A stretch of DNA of 64,000 nt, from positions 372,001 to 436,000 of the forward strand of contig NZ_VOSM01000004.1 of assembly GCF_007997015.1 (NCBI RefSeq). The letters are read 5' to 3'. The notes beneath the pieces were generated by a model, which saw only the letters and a program-made list of their open reading frames with translations, was not told where the DNA came from and made no database searches. The translations under genes and the position numbers were made by a program. Shown in pieces: positions 1-10,384 of this stretch (position 1 is the first letter of the stretch; every line of letters begins with the position of its first letter). The DNA comes from Lujinxingia vulgaris. GTDB lineage: Bacteria > Myxococcota_A > Bradymonadia > Bradymonadales > Bradymonadaceae.

Positions 1-66
1 TTCGAAGCATCTCCCCCTCGCTCCCGACCCGGACGAGGGCTTCTGCCACCTGCGTCCTGAGCGACG

Positions 67-1818
67 ATGGCTTCTTCGACGCCCACACCTGCGCGCCCCC
101 GACTCGCCGGCCTGCCTCTGATGGCCCTGGCGATGTTCGCTTTTCTTGCGCTCATGGTCGCCCCCCGCCAGACCGACGCCCAGCCGGCCCCCTCGATCCG
201 CGTAAGCGCCAACTCAAACGTCTCCCTGGCACGCGGCGTCAAGGTCATCGCCGACGCAGATGCCCACTACACTCCAGCCGATCTTCCCGAACTTCGGCGC
301 ATCGCCGGCGATCTTCCCCTGCACACCGGCGGCACCCTCCCCTTCGAGGTGGGCCGCCACGTACTGCTCTTCGACGTCATCAACACCGCCCCAGACCCCA
401 ACGTCGTGCTCTCCTTTTTGCTCCCCACCGTGCAGGAGGTCGAGCTCATCGCCACCCCCAAACTTGGCGGCCTGCCTCAACATCTTCGCACCGGGCGCAC
501 CCTCCACGCTCTGGACCGCCCGCTGCCGGTCGTCGGCCACAGCCTGCCCCTCTCCCTGCGCCCGGATGAGCCCTACGAGATCGCACTCTTCATCACCGCG
601 CGGGTCCCGCCGCACATTCACCTCGGTGAGATCGAGCTGCAGTCCCGACGCACCTTCAACCAGCACAGCCTGCGCCTGCAGATCACGCTCTTGCTCTCCC
701 TGGGCATCCTGCTGGCACTCACGGTGCACTCCCTCTCCATCTGGGCGCGGGTGCGCGAGCAGGTCTACCTCTACTTCGCCTGCTACACCTTCGCCTCCGC
801 CATGCTCTGGCTGACGCACTACGAGCTTTTGCGCATCTTCGTGATGCCCGACACCGACACCAGCCTGCTCAACCTGACGGCCAACAACGCGATGGTGCTC
901 TTTGTGCTCCTCTTCTCCCGGGAGTTTCTGAGCCTGCGGCTGGTCTCACCGCGCCTGGCCCGCGTCTTCGATGCGGCCACCCTGGCCGTCACGCTCTTGC
1001 TCGGCGTCATCCCGATCGCGAGTTACACCCTGGTCTACCACCTGCAGGCCGGCGCCGCCGCGCTGGCGTTGAGCCTGATGGCCCTGGGCGTCTGGCGCTC
1101 CTGGCGCGCCGGGGTGAGCGCCGCCCGCATCTTTTTGCTGGCCTTTAGCCTGCTCTTCATCGGCGCCTCACTGACCATCGCCGACGCTATTATCCTCGAT
1201 CTTCCCACCGCCACGGTGCGCCTGGCCACCCTGGCCAGCACCGCCTTAGGCATGCTCGCGATGGCCTACTCGGTGGCTGAGCGCATGCAACAACTTCAGG
1301 GCCGCGTCTCCACCGCCGAAAACGTCGCCCGCACCGACAGCCTCACCCGCCTGCGCAACCGCAGCGCCTTCGAAGAAGACATCGCCGCGATGCTCGACGC
1401 CGAGCAAAACCCCGACGTGATGGTCGTCTTCTGCGACCTCGACGGCCTCAAGTCCATCAACGATGAGCGCGGCCACAAACACGGCGACGAGCTCCTCTTC
1501 GCCTTCGCCGACGAGCTCCAGCAGGGCTTTCGCGACGTCGACCAGATCTACCGCATCGGCGGCGATGAGTTCGTACTTCTGCTCCCCAACCCCGGCGCCC
1601 CTGGCGAGCGAGACTGGCTTGAGAATCGCGTCGAGCACATCCTGGAACGCCTGCGCCGGCGAGGATTTGCACGCGCCGACGTCAGCATCGGCGCCGCCCA
1701 CCTCGACGAGGTCGAAGGCGACCCGATGGGAGCCCTGGCCCTGGCCGACAGCCGCATGTACCACGCCAAGAACGCCAAAAAGAGCGCCGCGAAAGATCGC
1801 GCGCGCTCTCTGGCCTGA
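67..1818 (+). CDS. 7TM-DISM membrane diguanylate cyclase (GGDEF)
   Basis: Predicted inner-membrane diguanylate cyclase making cyclic di-GMP from two GTP. An N-terminal signal or anchor is followed by a beta-rich extracytoplasmic sensor region (about residues 45-205), then about seven hydrophobic helices (about 210-410) and a cytoplasmic GGDEF domain (about 425-580). This order matches 7TMR-DISM receptors. The active-site loop GGDEF is intact (about 498-502), and RDVD lies exactly five residues before it, matching the RxxD inhibitory I-site, so product feedback inhibition is likely. The 583-residue length is normal for the class. No EAL or HD-GYP domain follows. The ligand cannot be read from sequence. 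The next gene is on the opposite strand. Confidence 0.9.
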   Translation: MASSTPTPARPRLAGLPLMALAMFAFLALMVAPRQTDAQPAPSIRVSANSNVSLARGVKVIADADAHYTPADLPELRRIAGDLPLHTGGTLPFEVGRHVLLFDVINTAPDPNVVLSFLLPTVQEVELIATPKLGGLPQHLRTGRTLHALDRPLPVVGHSLPLSLRPDEPYEIALFITARVPPHIHLGEIELQSRRTFNQHSLRLQITLLLSLGILLALTVHSLSIWARVREQVYLYFACYTFASAMLWLTHYELLRIFVMPDTDTSLLNLTANNAMVLFVLLFSREFLSLRLVSPRLARVFDAATLAVTLLLGVIPIASYTLVYHLQAGAAALALSLMALGVWRSWRAGVSAARIFLLAFSLLFIGASLTIADAIILDLPTATVRLATLASTALGMLAMAYSVAERMQQLQGRVSTAENVARTDSLTRLRNRSAFEEDIAAMLDAEQNPDVMVVFCDLDGLKSINDERGHKHGDELLFAFADELQQGFRDVDQIYRIGGDEFVLLLPNPGAPGERDWLENRVEHILERLRRRGFARADVSIGAAHLDEVEGDPMGALALADSRMYHAKNAKKSAAKDRARSLA

Positions 1819-1841
1819 GCTCCCCCCAACAAAAGCTGCCC

Positions 1842-2513
1842 TCACTCCTCGATCGTCACCTCCAGGCGGAAGCTCCCCTCCGAGAGCCACTCCCCATCGA
1901 CGAAGATGTAGCTGGGCACACCACCCGGCGCCTCAAAACTCAACGTCTCCGGGCTTCCGGGACCATTTAACACCGTGCCGGCCAGACACACCGAGGTCTC
2001 GCAGCCGCTACGCACGTAAATCATCGGATCGAAGCTCACCTCGTTGGGCTCCACCCGCACGCGGTAGCTGGTGGGCTCGCTCGGGCTCACCACATAAATG
2101 AGCTCCGGCCCGCTGATACGGCCGCTGGGGCAGCCATCGCCATCGGCGTCCTGGTTCTCCGGCGCTCCGACTGTCGTCTGGTCCTCAAGCACCACGCCCT
2201 CGCTCACGTCGATCGCCTGCTCACAGCTTGTGCCATCGCCTTCGGGTGTCTCATCGACGTCGGGCGCGTCGGCGTCCGGCTCTTCGGCATCGGGCGCATC
2301 CGCATCGGGCGCATCCGCATCGGGCGCATCCGCATCCGGCTCATCTGCCACGTCCGGGGCATTCGCATCCTCAGACGCATCCTCACCGGCGTCGCCGCCC
2401 CCATCCTGCAGCTGGCCGACATCCGAGGGATCTTCCGCATCACCGGCACAACCCGCAGCCCCCACGCCGCACACCAGCGCCACACACACCACCTTCCACA
2501 TCATCGCTTTCAT
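1842..2513 (-). CDS. Asp-rich lipoprotein with PPC-like C-terminal domain
   Basis: Probable secreted lipoprotein of 223 residues. I chose the ATG at 2513 because GGGAG sits five bases upstream; a GTG at 2534 is possible. The signal peptide ends in a lipobox (GAAGC). A low-complexity linker of DAP/DADAP repeats (about residues 30-85) spaces the folded part from the membrane. The C-terminal 140 residues have four cysteines and a beta-rich pattern (SYRVRVEP, YIFVDGEW) resembling pre-peptidase C-terminal-like domains of Myxococcota surface proteins. No catalytic motif is visible. The linker is encoded by perfect 15-base tandem repeats. Confidence 0.75.
   Translation of the reverse strand: MKAMMWKVVCVALVCGVGAAGCAGDAEDPSDVGQLQDGGGDAGEDASEDANAPDVADEPDADAPDADAPDADAPDAEEPDADAPDVDETPEGDGTSCEQAIDVSEGVVLEDQTTVGAPENQDADGDGCPSGRISGPELIYVVSPSEPTSYRVRVEPNEVSFDPMIYVRSGCETSVCLAGTVLNGPGSPETLSFEAPGGVPSYIFVDGEWLSEGSFRLEVTIEE
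2287..2331. repeat. Three perfect 15-bp tandem repeats inside the lipoprotein linker
   Basis: The unit GCATCGGGCGCATCC occurs three times head to tail and encodes the DADAP repeat on the minus strand; diverged units flank it on both sides. Because 15 is a multiple of three, slippage would change linker length without a frameshift. Confidence 0.9.
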
Positions 2514-2802
2514 CGCATCTCCCGACGTCTTCACATCATCACTCGCGTTACCTGATCAATCGGCGCGCCGCGTTACGGCTCGCCACCTGCGATCTGCAGT
2601 GATAGCATCATTGCATTCGTCATTCACCTCTCCGGGGAGCTCGCCACACCGCCTCTGCCCGGACCGCCGCGCCCCCCCGGCTCGCCTTGGAGCGCGTCGG
2701 GCGGTGCTTATGCTCAATCATTGTGCCTATTTTACCCGACCACCACTCGCGCGCCCGCCTCCACGCCGTCTCGTCGCGCCGCTTCACGGAGGAAGCACCC
2801 TT

Positions 2803-2919
2803 ATGGCTCTGACCCCGGACTCCTTTCGCAAAAGCCCCCACCTGCAGGCCACACTGATGATCTGCAGCGCGCTGCTCTCCCTGCTCGGACTTATAGCCTG
2901 GGCCTACTTCGGCGCCTGA
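2803..2919 (+). CDS. Small single-pass membrane protein, 38 residues
   Basis: A short gene with a strong Shine-Dalgarno (GGAGGAA at 2788-2794) eight bases before the ATG. The 38-residue product has a polar N-terminus (about 15 residues) and one hydrophobic helix (about residues 17-36) ending Tyr-Phe-Gly-Ala. It resembles small inner-membrane regulatory proteins in form only; I do not recognise a family. Its last 16 bases overlap the end of the convergent peroxiredoxin gene. The 268 bases upstream hold no other gene I can support. Confidence 0.55.
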   Translation: MALTPDSFRKSPHLQATLMICSALLSLLGLIAWAYFGA

Positions 2920-3392
2920 GCCCCCTGCTCCAGCGCCGCGCGCACCGCCTCATAGAGCTCGTCGGCGCCGCGATGAAAAAGGCTGACCTTTTCCACAAAG
3001 ACGTAGGCCAGCCGCCCATCCTGCCCCACCAGAAAGTTCGCCCGATGCGCCCGGCCCCCCGACATCATCCCGGTGCCGGCGTACGCGTCGATCACCTCCC
3101 GCTGCGGATCGGCCAGCAACGCAAAGGGAAATTGATGCTCCTCTGTAAAACGACGGTGCTTATCGATGGTGTCGTCGCTGATCCCCAGTACTGTTACCCC
3201 CAGCGACGCAAAACGATCGTAGCTGTCGCGGTAGCTGCATAGCTGTCGGGTGCACACCGGCGAAAAATCACCCGGGTAAAACACCAGCAGCACCGGCCCC
3301 CGCGCAAGCTCCCGGCTCAGACGCACCGGACGGCCCGAGGCATCGGGCAACTCAAAATCGGGCGCGCGATCACCGACCTCTAACTTCGCCAT
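2904..3392 (-). CDS. Peroxiredoxin, BCP/AhpC-TSA type
   Basis: Thiol peroxidase that reduces hydroperoxides in the cytoplasm using thioredoxin-like donors. The 162-residue length fits the BCP (bacterioferritin comigratory protein) class. The N-terminal APDFELPD motif is typical. The active-site loop PGDFSPVC places the peroxidatic cysteine at residue 47 within Px3(S/T)xxC, and a second cysteine at 52 gives the Cys-x4-Cys arrangement of atypical two-cysteine BCP enzymes. Ser replaces the more common Thr in the motif, which is tolerated in the family. There is no signal peptide. The nearest upstream gene is divergent. Confidence 0.9.
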   Translation of the reverse strand: MAKLEVGDRAPDFELPDASGRPVRLSRELARGPVLLVFYPGDFSPVCTRQLCSYRDSYDRFASLGVTVLGISDDTIDKHRRFTEEHQFPFALLADPQREVIDAYAGTGMMSGGRAHRANFLVGQDGRLAYVFVEKVSLFHRGADELYEAVRAALEQGAQAPK

Positions 3393-3457
3393 CTCATGTC
3401 CTGGATGCGATCACCACGTATACGTGCTTACGCTCACGATGTTGCTCTGGAGTTATG

Positions 3458-4084
3458 ATGACGCTCACCGGCCTGCCTGACAAATCTTCCCTGGAGCTGC
3501 CCGAGCTCCCCATCACCAGCACCCTGACCCTCGACCCCAAAAGCACCGCCCTGATCGTCGTCGATATGCAAAATGACTTCGTCGATCCCGACGGCTCGCT
3601 CTTTGTGCAGGCGGCGCCCTCTACCCTGCCGGCGATTGCCGATCTGGTGGAGCGCACGCGCAAGAGCGGCGCCCGCGTCGTCTTCACCCAGGACACCCAC
3701 GGCCCAGACGACCGCGAGTTTGAGATCTGGCCGGTGCACTGCGTCGAGGGCACCTGGGGCTGGAAGATCGTCGATCAACTCACCCCGAAACCCGGCGACC
3801 TCATCCTACGAAAGGCCCGCTACGACGCCTTCTATGGCACCGAGCTTGAGCACTACCTCTCGCGCATCTGGAAGATCGAGACCCTGATCATCGTGGGCAC
3901 CGTCGCCAACATCTGCGTCGCCCAGACCGCCGCCTCCGCCGGGCTTCGCTGGTTCGATGTGGTCGTTCCCGCCGATGGCATCAGCGCGCTCACCGCATTT
4001 GACCAGGCCTCAACCCTGCGCCAGATCACCTCGCTCTACAACGGCAAGGTCCTCGGGCGCGGGGCCGACCTGAACTTCGGCTGA
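3458..4084 (+). CDS. Isochorismatase-family hydrolase, nicotinamidase-like
   Basis: Cysteine hydrolase, probably a nicotinamidase (nicotinamide to nicotinate, NAD salvage). Counting from the ATG at 3455, the triad is Asp37 (VVDMQNDF), Lys120 (LRKARYDAF) and Cys154 (VANICV). A metal-site pattern of nicotinamidases is also present: Asp80-x-His82 and a His in WPVHC. A cis-peptide region precedes the nucleophile (GTVANIC). Two ATGs are adjacent at 3455 and 3458; GGAG at 3449-3452 is better spaced for the second, so I start there. Related family members hydrolyse isochorismate, ureidoacrylate or N-carbamoyl compounds, so the substrate is an inference. Confidence 0.82.
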   Translation: MTLTGLPDKSSLELPELPITSTLTLDPKSTALIVVDMQNDFVDPDGSLFVQAAPSTLPAIADLVERTRKSGARVVFTQDTHGPDDREFEIWPVHCVEGTWGWKIVDQLTPKPGDLILRKARYDAFYGTELEHYLSRIWKIETLIIVGTVANICVAQTAASAGLRWFDVVVPADGISALTAFDQASTLRQITSLYNGKVLGRGADLNFG

Positions 4085-4114
4085 GCGCATCGTCTCGGCG
4101 CGTTTGACCGCGCC

Positions 4115-4567
4115 TCAGGCGCGCCCCGGGTTATACGAGGGCGGATCGCTGGCCGGAAAGGACTCCCAGACCGCCTCTTCGACCCGATCCTCATCATCGG
4201 GGGCGCGCCCCGAGACGCCGACGCGCTCCGGAGGCTCCTCACCCGGGCCGGTGATCGCCTCGGAGCCCTCCAGGTGCACCTCCTCCAGCGACTCGCAGAT
4301 CGCTTCGAGGCGAGCATGGGTCTGCGCCTGCTCACGCTCCACAGCCTTGAGTGCGCGGCGCAGCGACGCCTCGGCGCTGCGCGCCTCGTGCTGGTCGGCG
4401 GCGTGCGCCCTGACCCACAGGGCATCCTCCACCGCCTTCTCCCGCTGGCTTAATGTCGTGTCGATCCGAGCCAGCAGAGCCCGTAGCCTGTGATGCTCAC
4501 TCTTCCAGGCCCCCACCTCTCGCACCCAGCGCGCCATATCCGATACTTCGCTCTTCGTTGTACTCAT
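4115..4567 (-). CDS. Coiled-coil protein with C-terminal SFPASDPPS motif
   Basis: A 150-residue soluble protein of unknown role. The ATG at 4567 is preceded by GGGAG at good spacing; an upstream in-frame start at 4621 lacks one. Residues about 10-105 are a charged heptad-like helical region (KSEHHRLRALLARIDTTL, KAVEREQAQTHARLEAI) expected to form a coiled coil. The last 30 residues are acidic and carry VEEAVWESFPASDPPS, a short tail motif I know from many unrelated small proteobacterial proteins whose function is not established. It converges on the nicotinamidase-like gene with 30 bases between stops. Confidence 0.65.
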   Translation of the reverse strand: MSTTKSEVSDMARWVREVGAWKSEHHRLRALLARIDTTLSQREKAVEDALWVRAHAADQHEARSAEASLRRALKAVEREQAQTHARLEAICESLEEVHLEGSEAITGPGEEPPERVGVSGRAPDDEDRVEEAVWESFPASDPPSYNPGRA

Positions 4568-4734
4568 AGCTCTCCCGGGTCTACGTCTCACCACTGAACT
4601 AACGTGGCCAAACCTGCTCACGACCGGCCCGATCGCAAGTCTCCGCCCCCGCCGACACGGCTTTGCCGAACACCCTCCCCACCGGTGTCTACCTTCTTGC
4701 CAGAGCCCCGCTCGCCACCACGCAAGGAGCCCCT

Positions 4735-5100
4735 ATGGCCACCCTCACCCAGTCCCCTCGCCGCGCCGTACTGGTCTACGCCTTCATTCTGAGCGGCGGC
4801 ATCTGGTTGCTGCTCTCCCCCTACCTGCTGGGTTTCTCCTGGGACCCCAACGCCTGGTGGAACGCCACGCTCATCGGCGCAAGCCTCACGCTCATCGCCC
4901 TTTTGCGCTTTGCCAACCCCACCGGCCTTACCGGCCTGCGCTGGACAACGGTCATCGTCGCCCTCTGGCTGATGATCAGCCCCTTTGTGGCCGACTACTA
5001 CGACATCCGCGCCGCCTTCTGGAGCGCGTTTATCGTCGGCGCCCTCACGCTCATCGTCGCCACCAGTGAGGCCGCAAGCCGTCCCCTTCGCGCCAGATAG
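4735..5100 (+). CDS. SPW-repeat family small membrane protein
   Basis: A 121-residue integral membrane protein. AAGGAG stands six bases before the ATG at 4735, which rules out the longer reading from 4663. It has four hydrophobic helices arranged as two similar halves: each half has an LLLSP(Y) or LMISPF turn followed by a short polar loop (FSWDPNAWWN; YYDIRAAFW) and a second helix (LTLIALL; LTLIVAT). This internal duplication with S-P-(Y/F) turns matches the SPW repeat family (PF03779). Its function is unknown. Confidence 0.75.
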   Translation: MATLTQSPRRAVLVYAFILSGGIWLLLSPYLLGFSWDPNAWWNATLIGASLTLIALLRFANPTGLTGLRWTTVIVALWLMISPFVADYYDIRAAFWSAFIVGALTLIVATSEAASRPLRAR

Positions 5101-5141
5101 ACCTTAAATCTCAAACACTTACAACCACACGCGCTTCACAC

Positions 5142-5180
5142 AAAAAAAGGACGCCGGCGAGCGACGTTTGCTCGCGGGCG
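5142..5180 (-). terminator. Rho-independent terminator downstream of map
   Basis: On the minus strand an 11-bp stem with one mismatch (CGCCCGCGAGC with GCTCGCCGGCG, 5152-5162 pairing 5170-5180, 7-base loop) runs into seven T residues. It lies about 85 bases after the aminopeptidase stop. A second GC-rich inverted repeat adjoins it at 5178-5195 and could act on the plus strand for the SPW gene, though its T-run is displaced. Confidence 0.7.
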
Positions 5181-5264
5181 CCCCCGGGAGGCGCGTCGTT
5201 TGGTGAGGTTTTTTAGTCGGGTTGGTCGGGAAGGCGCGTGAAGTCCGACTCATGCCGCGAACCT

Positions 5265-6029
5265 TCACCCCACCTTTGACGCCCCCGCGCGACGCGTCAG
5301 CACGATCGGCTCATCGCGCGTGATCACCATCGTGTGTTCAAACTGCGCCACGAGCCCGCGGTTTTCGGTGAGCAGCGTCCAGCCATCGTCGCTGTCTTCG
5401 ACCTCTTTGGCCCCCATCGCCAGAAAGGGCTCCAGGGTGAGCACCATGCCCTCCTTAAAGCGGCGTTTCTCGCTGCGATCGTAAAAATGCGGGATGAAGC
5501 TGGGCTTCTCATGAAGGCTGCGCCCGATGCCGTGACCGCCCAGGTTGCGGATCACCGTAAACCCGCGCTTGCGCGCCATCGTCTCCACCACACGCCCCAC
5601 CATCTGAATGGGACGCCCGTGGCGCGCCATGCTCATCGCCTTCTCCAGCGCCTCTTCGGTCGCGCTGAGCAGGGCCTGCTGCTCCTCGGTGATCGTGCCC
5701 ACCCCAAAGGAGGCGCCCGAGTCCCCAAAAAACCCGTCGAGTTCCGCGGAGACATCGATGTTCACAAGATCCCCATCGGCAATCTCCAGGTCGCCGGGGA
5801 TGCCGTGGGCGGCGCGGTGGTTGACGCTGATGCAGGTCGCCCCGGGGAAGTTGTAGACGAGCTCCGGCGCCGAACGCGCACCGTGTTTTTCCAGGTAGGC
5901 GCGCCCGATCGCGTCGAGCTCCCCGGTGGTCATGCCCGCTTTAAGGTGGTCGGCCATCTCCTGGATGGTCTCGGCGACGATGCTTCCAATGCGTCGCAAC
6001 TTCGTGAGGTCAGCTTCCGAAATGGCCAT
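5265..6029 (-). CDS. map: Methionine aminopeptidase, type I
   Basis: Removes the initiator methionine from nascent proteins. The five metal ligands of the family are all visible in order: Asp in VNIDVSAELDG, Asp in FGDSGASF, His in GGHGIGRSLHE, Glu in TLEPFLA and Glu in QFEHTMV. The substrate-side histidine (NHRAAHGIPGD) is also present. The 254-residue product starting at MAISEADL matches type I enzymes without an N-terminal zinc finger. AGGGA lies eight bases before that ATG; the longer reading from 6101 adds 24 residues unlike the family. It is a monocistronic-looking gene with its own terminator. Confidence 0.93.
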   Translation of the reverse strand: MAISEADLTKLRRIGSIVAETIQEMADHLKAGMTTGELDAIGRAYLEKHGARSAPELVYNFPGATCISVNHRAAHGIPGDLEIADGDLVNIDVSAELDGFFGDSGASFGVGTITEEQQALLSATEEALEKAMSMARHGRPIQMVGRVVETMARKRGFTVIRNLGGHGIGRSLHEKPSFIPHFYDRSEKRRFKEGMVLTLEPFLAMGAKEVEDSDDGWTLLTENRGLVAQFEHTMVITRDEPIVLTRRAGASKVG

Positions 6030-6313
6030 GGACGTTCCCTGAAGAAAAGGTTGCAAACCCCGCAGGATGCGGGCCTGCCCTCTTATGTCACAGTCACGCA
6101 AAAAAACTCAAAACGATTTCTTGGCCCTGCCCTACCCCGGCAGCGCTCGGCGTTGACCCGCGCAGTGTCGTCGCCTGCGCTGAGCTGTCAACCCGCCGGC
6201 CTGCCTGCCCACCCACTTTCGCCCGGGCATTTTGTGCCGCCGCAGCCGCCCCTACCTTTGAGGAGGAGCCCCGCGAGGTTGGGGCATCTCCACGTCGGAC
6301 AAGGAGCCCAACG

Positions 6314-6709
6314 ATGGAACATCCTCACCCGCAACGCCTGCGCCCGCCTCCCCGCGAGCGCTTTGCCGATGACGTCACCACCTTCGATCTGGTGCGCACC
6401 TTCGACGCGCTCGACCTTGAGGAGAGCGCCTCAACCGACGGCCACCGCCAGATCACCCTCTTTAAGCGCGGCCCCTTCACCCTGATGGCGCTCAGCTTTG
6501 AGGCCGACGCCACCTGGCCGCGTCACCTCACCGACGGGGTCGTCACCCTGGAGCTTGTCCGCGGCCACGTCGACATCTTCACCACCGAGGGCCGCCACAC
6601 CCTGCTCGACCAGGGCTTATGCGTCATTCAGCCCCGCGTCGCCCTCTCGGTCCACGCCCCCAAAGCCTCGCATCTGCTCATGGGCGTGTACCTGGAGCCC
6701 GAAGACTGA
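6314..6709 (+). CDS. Cupin-fold small protein
   Basis: A 131-residue protein with a clear AAGGAG before the ATG. The central part (about residues 45-125) has the cupin pattern: TLMALSFEADATWPRHLT (where metal cupins carry a His-rich GxHxH motif), VVTLELVRGHVDIF (gly-turn strand) and a second strand pair ending HLLMGVYLEPE. Most metal-binding histidines of motif 1 are missing, so it may bind no metal, or may be a ligand-binding or regulatory cupin. The substrate is unknown. Confidence 0.6.
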   Translation: MEHPHPQRLRPPPRERFADDVTTFDLVRTFDALDLEESASTDGHRQITLFKRGPFTLMALSFEADATWPRHLTDGVVTLELVRGHVDIFTTEGRHTLLDQGLCVIQPRVALSVHAPKASHLLMGVYLEPED

Positions 6710-6834
6710 TCCCCGAAAAGATCGCGCCGCCACGCAACTTCCACCCATTCGACGCGATAACAGAAGGGAGAGGCGCACCCACCGTGGGGGGCGCCACCCT
6801 TCACTTCGGACTTCGATCTTTAAGGGGGATGGTT

Positions 6835-7194
6835 ATGGCCCGCTCGTATACCTGCAGTGTTTCGCTCAAACCCTTCGACCACGCCCGCGCGCTCAGCCGG
6901 CTTGAAGCCCTCTTCCACGCCCGCAACGAGCACCCTCACGCGCCATTAAGCGAGCTGCGCGCCGCGCTCTTCGACGCCGGCGCCACCGCCTCACAGCTTG
7001 AGCGCACCCTCATCGCGCTGGCCACCCACCCCGACCCCCACGCCGACGCGCTGCTCGATCACCCCGCCCTCACCTTCACCTGTCAGCGCCGCGCCTTCGC
7101 GCTGACCATCGCCCGCAAGCTGCGCGCGCGGCGCCGAAGCCTCCTGCAGAAAAGCTCCGACGCCTCGCCGCACACCGGCCGCCGCGCGGCCTGA
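6835..7194 (+). CDS. Unknown small basic protein
   Basis: The 119-residue reading starts at the ATG at 6835, six bases after an A-AGGGGG Shine-Dalgarno (6822-6828); the ATG at 6829 is too close, and the longer reading from 6619 would overlap the cupin gene. The product is helical, with a SYTCSVSLKPFDHARALSRLEALF start and an Arg-rich C-terminus (KLRARRRSLLQ). No signal peptide, no membrane helix and no family that I recognise. It follows the cupin gene on the same strand by about 125 bases and may be in the same transcript. Confidence 0.5.
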   Translation: MARSYTCSVSLKPFDHARALSRLEALFHARNEHPHAPLSELRAALFDAGATASQLERTLIALATHPDPHADALLDHPALTFTCQRRAFALTIARKLRARRRSLLQKSSDASPHTGRRAA

Positions 7195-7218
7195 ACCTCC
7201 GCGCGGCGTACAAGACGC

Positions 7219-9582
<2,364 letters not shown>

Positions 9583-9820
9583 GATCTCAGAGCTTCAAAA
9601 GGAGGGATCCATCAACTCGGGGCCCGCAGGCGAACTCGGGGCACATCGCGCTGTAGCCTATGCCAGAGATCGCGGCGCGCCAACACCCGCAACGCATTGG
9701 CCCTCATCGCGGCTCAAAACACCCCGCCGGGCCAGAAATCGCCCCGGTCGATTTGAAAGCCCTCGCCACGGCGATTATCCTGAACGCTGCCACGCCACAC
9801 TGCCTGCCTGGAGACGATGC

Positions 9821-10339
9821 ATGCTTCGCACCTTCCTGAAAAACGCCTGGAGCCACGCCCCCGCCCGCGCCGTCATCCTCTGCTTTAGCGGACTTCTGGG
9901 CGGCCTGGGCTTGAGCATGCTCTGGAACGCCGGCGAGTTTGGCTCGATGAGCTTTGCGCTGAGCACGGCCTTTGCGCTTCTGTGGGGCGACTGGTGTATC
10001 CACCGCGACCGACACAACTTCGATCCGGCGGCGGTCTTTGCCAGCTTTATCGCGACAAGTTACGTGGCCCTCTGGGTGTTGCGCACCTTCTTCATCGGAC
10101 CACAGGCCGGCCCCTTCGCCACCGAGCTGTGGACGGTGCCCAACATGCTGGCCAACGCCGCCTTCGGGATCTTCGCCTTTCTGGGGGCGGGGGCTGTGGG
10201 TGGGCTGACCTACCGCGCCGCCCTGGCCACCTGGCAGGAGGCCCCGCTTCGACGCGGCATGAGCGCGGTAGCGATGATCGTGCCGGGGCTCTTCTTTCTG
10301 CATCTTTTTGAGAACGTGGCGCGCAACATGAGCTTTTGA
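9821..10339 (+). CDS. Unknown four-helix membrane protein
   Basis: A 172-residue integral membrane protein. The ATG at 9821 has GGAG seven bases upstream; the reading open from 9467 would run antisense through glnS. About four hydrophobic segments are seen (about residues 17-37, 43-55, 75-95, 110-132, with a possible fifth at 147-165). A short DWCIHRDRHNFD loop is the only polar motif between helices. No family recognised. It ends 45 bases before the DUF362-like gene on the same strand, so the two are probably co-transcribed. Confidence 0.6.
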   Translation: MLRTFLKNAWSHAPARAVILCFSGLLGGLGLSMLWNAGEFGSMSFALSTAFALLWGDWCIHRDRHNFDPAAVFASFIATSYVALWVLRTFFIGPQAGPFATELWTVPNMLANAAFGIFAFLGAGAVGGLTYRAALATWQEAPLRRGMSAVAMIVPGLFFLHLFENVARNMSF

Positions 10340-10384
10340 GCACGCGCCGCCTCCTCGTACCCACATCCTGACCCCGGGCTTCGT

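Noticed and set aside
5334-6485. Plus-strand open frame across map and the cupin start
   Set aside because: Antisense to methionine aminopeptidase and overlaps the cupin gene in another frame.
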